Shown here: in pieces, positions 28,397-31,203 of the stretch | Layout of the letters: the number at the start of each line of letters is the position of its first letter | How positions within the stretch are numbered: the first letter of the stretch is position 1 | NCBI GenBank assembly: GCA_964560145.1 | Contig: CAZLKS010000008.1 | Coordinates: 1 to 31,203, forward strand | Direction: 5' to 3' | DNA length: 31,203 nucleotides | Source: JAHFLF01 sp964560145 | GTDB lineage: Bacteria; Patescibacteriota; Minisyncoccia; UBA6257; 1-14-0-10-44-23 | Made by a program: the position numbers and the translations under genes | Notes under the pieces: model-generated | Databases searched by the model: none | The model's input: only the letters and a program-made list of their open reading frames with translations | What the model was told of the DNA's origin: nothing

Positions 28397-31159
28397 AAGT
28401 GGTATACCTTGGTTGAGTTTCCGTATCCATCGGGAGCCGGCATGCACGTCGGCCACGTCCGTTCGTATACTGCGCTGGATGTGGTGAGTCGCAAACGCCG
28501 GATGGAAGGATACAACGTGCTCTATCCGATGGGCTGGGATGCTTTTGGTTTGCCAACTGAAAACTACGCTATTAAAACTGGCGTTGCTCCTCAGGTTGCC
28601 ACTAAAAAGAATACCGACAACTTTCGCAAACAGCTTCAGTCTCTCGGATATTCTTTTGACTGGAATCGCGAGGTGAATACGACGGACCCCGATTACTACC
28701 GCTGGACACAGTGGATTTTTCAGCAGTTCTTCAAGAAGGGACTAGCCTATAAGTCCAAGATGGCCATCAACTGGTGCCCGAAGGATAAAATTGGTCTGGC
28801 CAACGAAGAGGTGGTAAACGGTAAGTGTGAGCGGTGTGGTACGGCGGTTGAACAGCGGCAAAAGGAGCAGTGGATGCTTAGAATTACCGCCTACGCCGAC
28901 AAGCTGCTCGAGGGGCTCAAAGATGTTAATTATCTTCCGGAAATTAAAGCCCAGCAGGAGAACTGGATTGGCCGCAGCGAAGGTGCCGAAATCGACTTCC
29001 CGCTATCAGCGATAGGCCATACGCCATTAGCTGTGCGCGTCTTTACCACCCGTCCCGATACGCTTTTTGGTGCGACGTATTTAGTGCTAGCACCGGAGCA
29101 TGAGCTATTTACGAGCGGCAAACTGCATATAGCAAACAGCGAAGAGGTTGAGGCATACATTGCACAAACAAAACTAAAGAGTGATCTTGACCGCACCTCT
29201 GATGGCAAAGAAAAGACGGGCGTTGAACTTAAGGGTGTCAAAGCTATTAATCCAGCGACCAAAGAGGAGATTCCAGTCTGGATAGGTGATTACGTACTTG
29301 CGACCTACGGCACTGGTGCGATTATGGCCGTCCCGGCACACGACGAGCGAGATTTTGCATTTGCAAAGAAATGCCGATTGCCGATTAAAGAGGTGATTGA
29401 GCCGCTTGTTGAACAGCTCAAAGGGGAGGATGCGATTCGCGACGATATGCCATTTGTTGAACGCGACGCTACTGTTTGCGTGATTAAGCATTGGGCAGAA
29501 GAAAAATATTTATGCCTGAAGTGGAAGCAGGTTGATTGGAAGGGTTTTGTTGTCGGTGGATTAGAGGGTAAGGAGGACTCAGTGGCCGCTGGTCACCGAG
29601 AAATACTTGAAGAGACTGGATACAAGAACGCAAAATTCGTGCGCCAGCTCGGTGGAACTATTCACGCCCGTTTTTATCACAAGCTAAAAGGCGTTAATCG
29701 TCATGGCCATTTCAAGGGAATGTATTATGAGTTAACTGATGGCGAGCGTGTTGAGATTTCGGATGAAGAAAAGGCAATTCACGACATTTACTGGTTGACT
29801 TCGGCTGAAGTTTCGAAGTTCTTGGAAGTCGATGATATGAAAATCATCTGGCAGCGTTTTCTGGGTGAGTATCCATATACTGGCAAAGGATTTTTAGCGA
29901 ATTCAGGGAAGTTTAACGGTCTTCGTAGCGATGAAGCGAAAAAAGCAATCACTGAATTCGTGGGTGGAAAAACGACCGTTAAGTATAAGCTGCGCGATTG
30001 GGTGTTTAGTAGGCAGCGATACTGGGGTGAGCCGATTCCACTGGTAAATTGTGAAAAGTGCGGTTGGGTGCTTGTTCCCGAGAAAGACCTTCCGATAAAA
30101 CTACCGAAAGTTGCTAAATACGAACCAACCGATACCGGTGAGTCGCCGCTTTCGCTGATGCCGAAGTGGGTGAATACGAAGTGCCCAGAGTGTAAGGGGC
30201 CAGCGAAGCGTGAAACTGACACTATGCCGAACTGGGCCGGTTCTTCGTGGTATTTTCTCCGGTACTGCGACCCCACTAACAGCAAACAGTTTGCTGACAG
30301 CCGTAAGTTGAGTTACTGGCAACCCGTCGACTGGTACAACGGTGGCATGGAGCACGTGACGCTGCACCTGCTCTATTCACGTTTTTGGAACCTGTTCCTG
30401 TATGACCTCGGACTCGTACCGACAAAAGAGCCATACAAAAAACGCACTGCTCACGGCATGATTCTTGCCGCTGACGGAAAGAAAATGAGTAAGTCAGTTG
30501 GTAACGTAGTAAATCCAGACGACCTTGTGAAAGAGTTCGGCGGCGATGCACTGCGTTTATATGAACTGTTCATCGGTCCATTCGATCAGGCGGTGCAGTG
30601 GGATCCGCGCGGCATTTTAGGCACGGCCCGTTTTCTCGAGAAAGTCTGGCGGGTGGGGCAGCACATAGCACATAGCAAATTGCAAATAGCAGAAACTGAT
30701 TCGAAGCTAGCTTCTTTGCTAAATAAAACGGTACAGAAGGTAGGCGCCGACATTGAGGCGGCAAATTTCAACACCGCCGTTTCGGCGATGATGATATTCG
30801 TCAACGAGCTAGCGGCTGATAACTTACAGCTAACGGTTCAAGATTGGCAGAAATTCCTTTTGATTCTTTCCCCATTTGCTCCGCATATCGCCGAAGAGCT
30901 TAATGAGATGCTAAGTCGTGAACTCCTCTGTGAATCCGCCTGGCCGAAAGTTGATGAGGCTTCTATCGCTGAAAGCACCTACGAGCTCATCATCCAGGTA
31001 AACAGTAAGGTTCGCGCTACCTTCGATATAAAGAAGGGAACAAGTCAGGCAGAGGTTGAGAGGCTTGTTGCGGAAATTCCGGAAATGCAAAAGTGGCTTA
31101 TTGCACCAGCCAAGCGCGTGATTTTCGTCAAAGATCGTTTGATTAACTTCATCGTCTAG
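28397..31159 (+). CDS. leuS: Leucyl-tRNA synthetase with an embedded Nudix domain
   Basis: The 920 visible residues lack only the N-terminus. FPYPSGAGMHVGHVRSYTALD contains the HIGH-type motif and KKMSKSVGNVVNPDD the KMSKS loop. The CP1 editing domain shows TTRPDTLFGATYLVLAPEH and YGTGAIMAVPAHDERDFAFA with the conserved editing Asp. Between PIKEVIEPL and KGFLANSGKFNGL, where other LeuRS have about 15-30 residues, there is an insertion of roughly 150 residues (about 29400-29880). Its residues include VVGGLEGKEDSVAAGHREIL followed by EETGY, a fully canonical Nudix box Gx5Ex7REUxEExGU. Zinc cysteines (CEKCGW, CPECKG) follow and a helical anticodon-binding domain ends the protein. It charges tRNA-Leu; the role of the Nudix module is unknown. 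Confidence 0.95.
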   Translation, partial: KWYTLVEFPYPSGAGMHVGHVRSYTALDVVSRKRRMEGYNVLYPMGWDAFGLPTENYAIKTGVAPQVATKKNTDNFRKQLQSLGYSFDWNREVNTTDPDYYRWTQWIFQQFFKKGLAYKSKMAINWCPKDKIGLANEEVVNGKCERCGTAVEQRQKEQWMLRITAYADKLLEGLKDVNYLPEIKAQQENWIGRSEGAEIDFPLSAIGHTPLAVRVFTTRPDTLFGATYLVLAPEHELFTSGKLHIANSEEVEAYIAQTKLKSDLDRTSDGKEKTGVELKGVKAINPATKEEIPVWIGDYVLATYGTGAIMAVPAHDERDFAFAKKCRLPIKEVIEPLVEQLKGEDAIRDDMPFVERDATVCVIKHWAEEKYLCLKWKQVDWKGFVVGGLEGKEDSVAAGHREILEETGYKNAKFVRQLGGTIHARFYHKLKGVNRHGHFKGMYYELTDGERVEISDEEKAIHDIYWLTSAEVSKFLEVDDMKIIWQRFLGEYPYTGKGFLANSGKFNGLRSDEAKKAITEFVGGKTTVKYKLRDWVFSRQRYWGEPIPLVNCEKCGWVLVPEKDLPIKLPKVAKYEPTDTGESPLSLMPKWVNTKCPECKGPAKRETDTMPNWAGSSWYFLRYCDPTNSKQFADSRKLSYWQPVDWYNGGMEHVTLHLLYSRFWNLFLYDLGLVPTKEPYKKRTAHGMILAADGKKMSKSVGNVVNPDDLVKEFGGDALRLYELFIGPFDQAVQWDPRGILGTARFLEKVWRVGQHIAHSKLQIAETDSKLASLLNKTVQKVGADIEAANFNTAVSAMMIFVNELAADNLQLTVQDWQKFLLILSPFAPHIAEELNEMLSRELLCESAWPKVDEASIAESTYELIIQVNSKVRATFDIKKGTSQAEVERLVAEIPEMQKWLIAPAKRVIFVKDRLINFIV

Positions 31160-31173
31160 AGTTCCGTTGTTTG

Positions 31174-31203
31174 TCGTCCCATGCTTGACACGGGATCCAT
31201 CCC
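31174..31203. repeat. Start of a REP-like palindromic repeat at the window edge
   Basis: CGTCCCATGCTTGACACGGG and the following ATCCATCCC resemble the common bacterial repeat with a CCCGTG..CACGGG stem. It begins about 14 nt after leuS and is cut by the window end. Confidence 0.55.

Noticed and set aside
27446..31159. Apparent TatD-LeuRS fusion of more than 1200 residues
   Set aside because: The two parts are joined only by the 100-N gap, and TatD ends at its normal C-terminal motif just before it.

Overview
This 31.2 kb window is a gene-dense scaffold, about half GC, with three 100-N assembly gaps (8342-8441, 15292-15391, 28297-28396). Gene content suggests a reduced-genome bacterium of the Patescibacteria/CPR (Parcubacteria-like) type: short single-copy housekeeping genes, a DUF4012 surface protein, a PilO-like pilus gene, an abundant GC-palindrome (CCTGCCTGCCGGCAGGCAGG), and housekeeping genes mostly without Shine-Dalgarno sequences. 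The assignment is an inference; no rRNA is present.

Layout. 1-1145: a truncated membrane-protein gene, then a rearranged tRNA-Leu(CAA) locus. Reading leftward on the minus strand, that locus holds the tRNA promoter, a 5' tRNA fragment split by the palindrome, a GIY-YIG gene, the intact tRNA, and three tandem units that each end in a copy of the tRNA 3' end. 1155-5768: parB; dprA-topA on the minus strand; a pilO-like gene divergent from dprA across only 19 bp. 6134-6302: tRNA-Ile followed by one more unit of the same repeat, here ending in the tRNA-Ile 3' end. 6329-9071: small membrane/His-rich and hypothetical genes, then glyA and folD (one-carbon metabolism) joined across gap 1. 9109-11504: an HTH/LAGLIDADG-like gene overlapping tRNA-Val, a hydrolase starting 1 nt after that tRNA, and an rluA-type gene. 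11507-14622: a glycosyltransferase-DUF4012 operon on the minus strand. 14746-15289: rplS and tRNA-Leu(GAG), then gap 2. 15514-25278: nudix, recO, a surface protein, glyS, an M16 peptidase and an AI-2E-family gene, interspersed with four GC-richer single-gene units (acyltransferase-like, secreted coiled-coil, two unknowns). 25308-31159: metG, two tandem predicted noncoding RNAs on the minus strand, tatD, gap 3, and leuS.

Two expression styles stand out. Many core genes have a -10 hexamer 5-9 nt (five of them exactly 6 nt) before the start codon, which predicts leaderless mRNAs. The GC-richer genes instead have leaders, SD-like purine tracts and hairpins after the stop codon.

Most noteworthy observations: a complete canonical Nudix domain inside the editing region of LeuRS; short elements that reproduce the 3' end of whichever tRNA they follow, resembling the classic E. 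coli tyrT repeats; a GIY-YIG gene lodged in a duplicated tRNA-Leu; a 335-nt structured RNA with near-consensus promoter and terminator that I cannot assign to RNase P, tmRNA, SRP or 6S RNA; and a second RNA whose opposite strand carries two G-quadruplex motifs.
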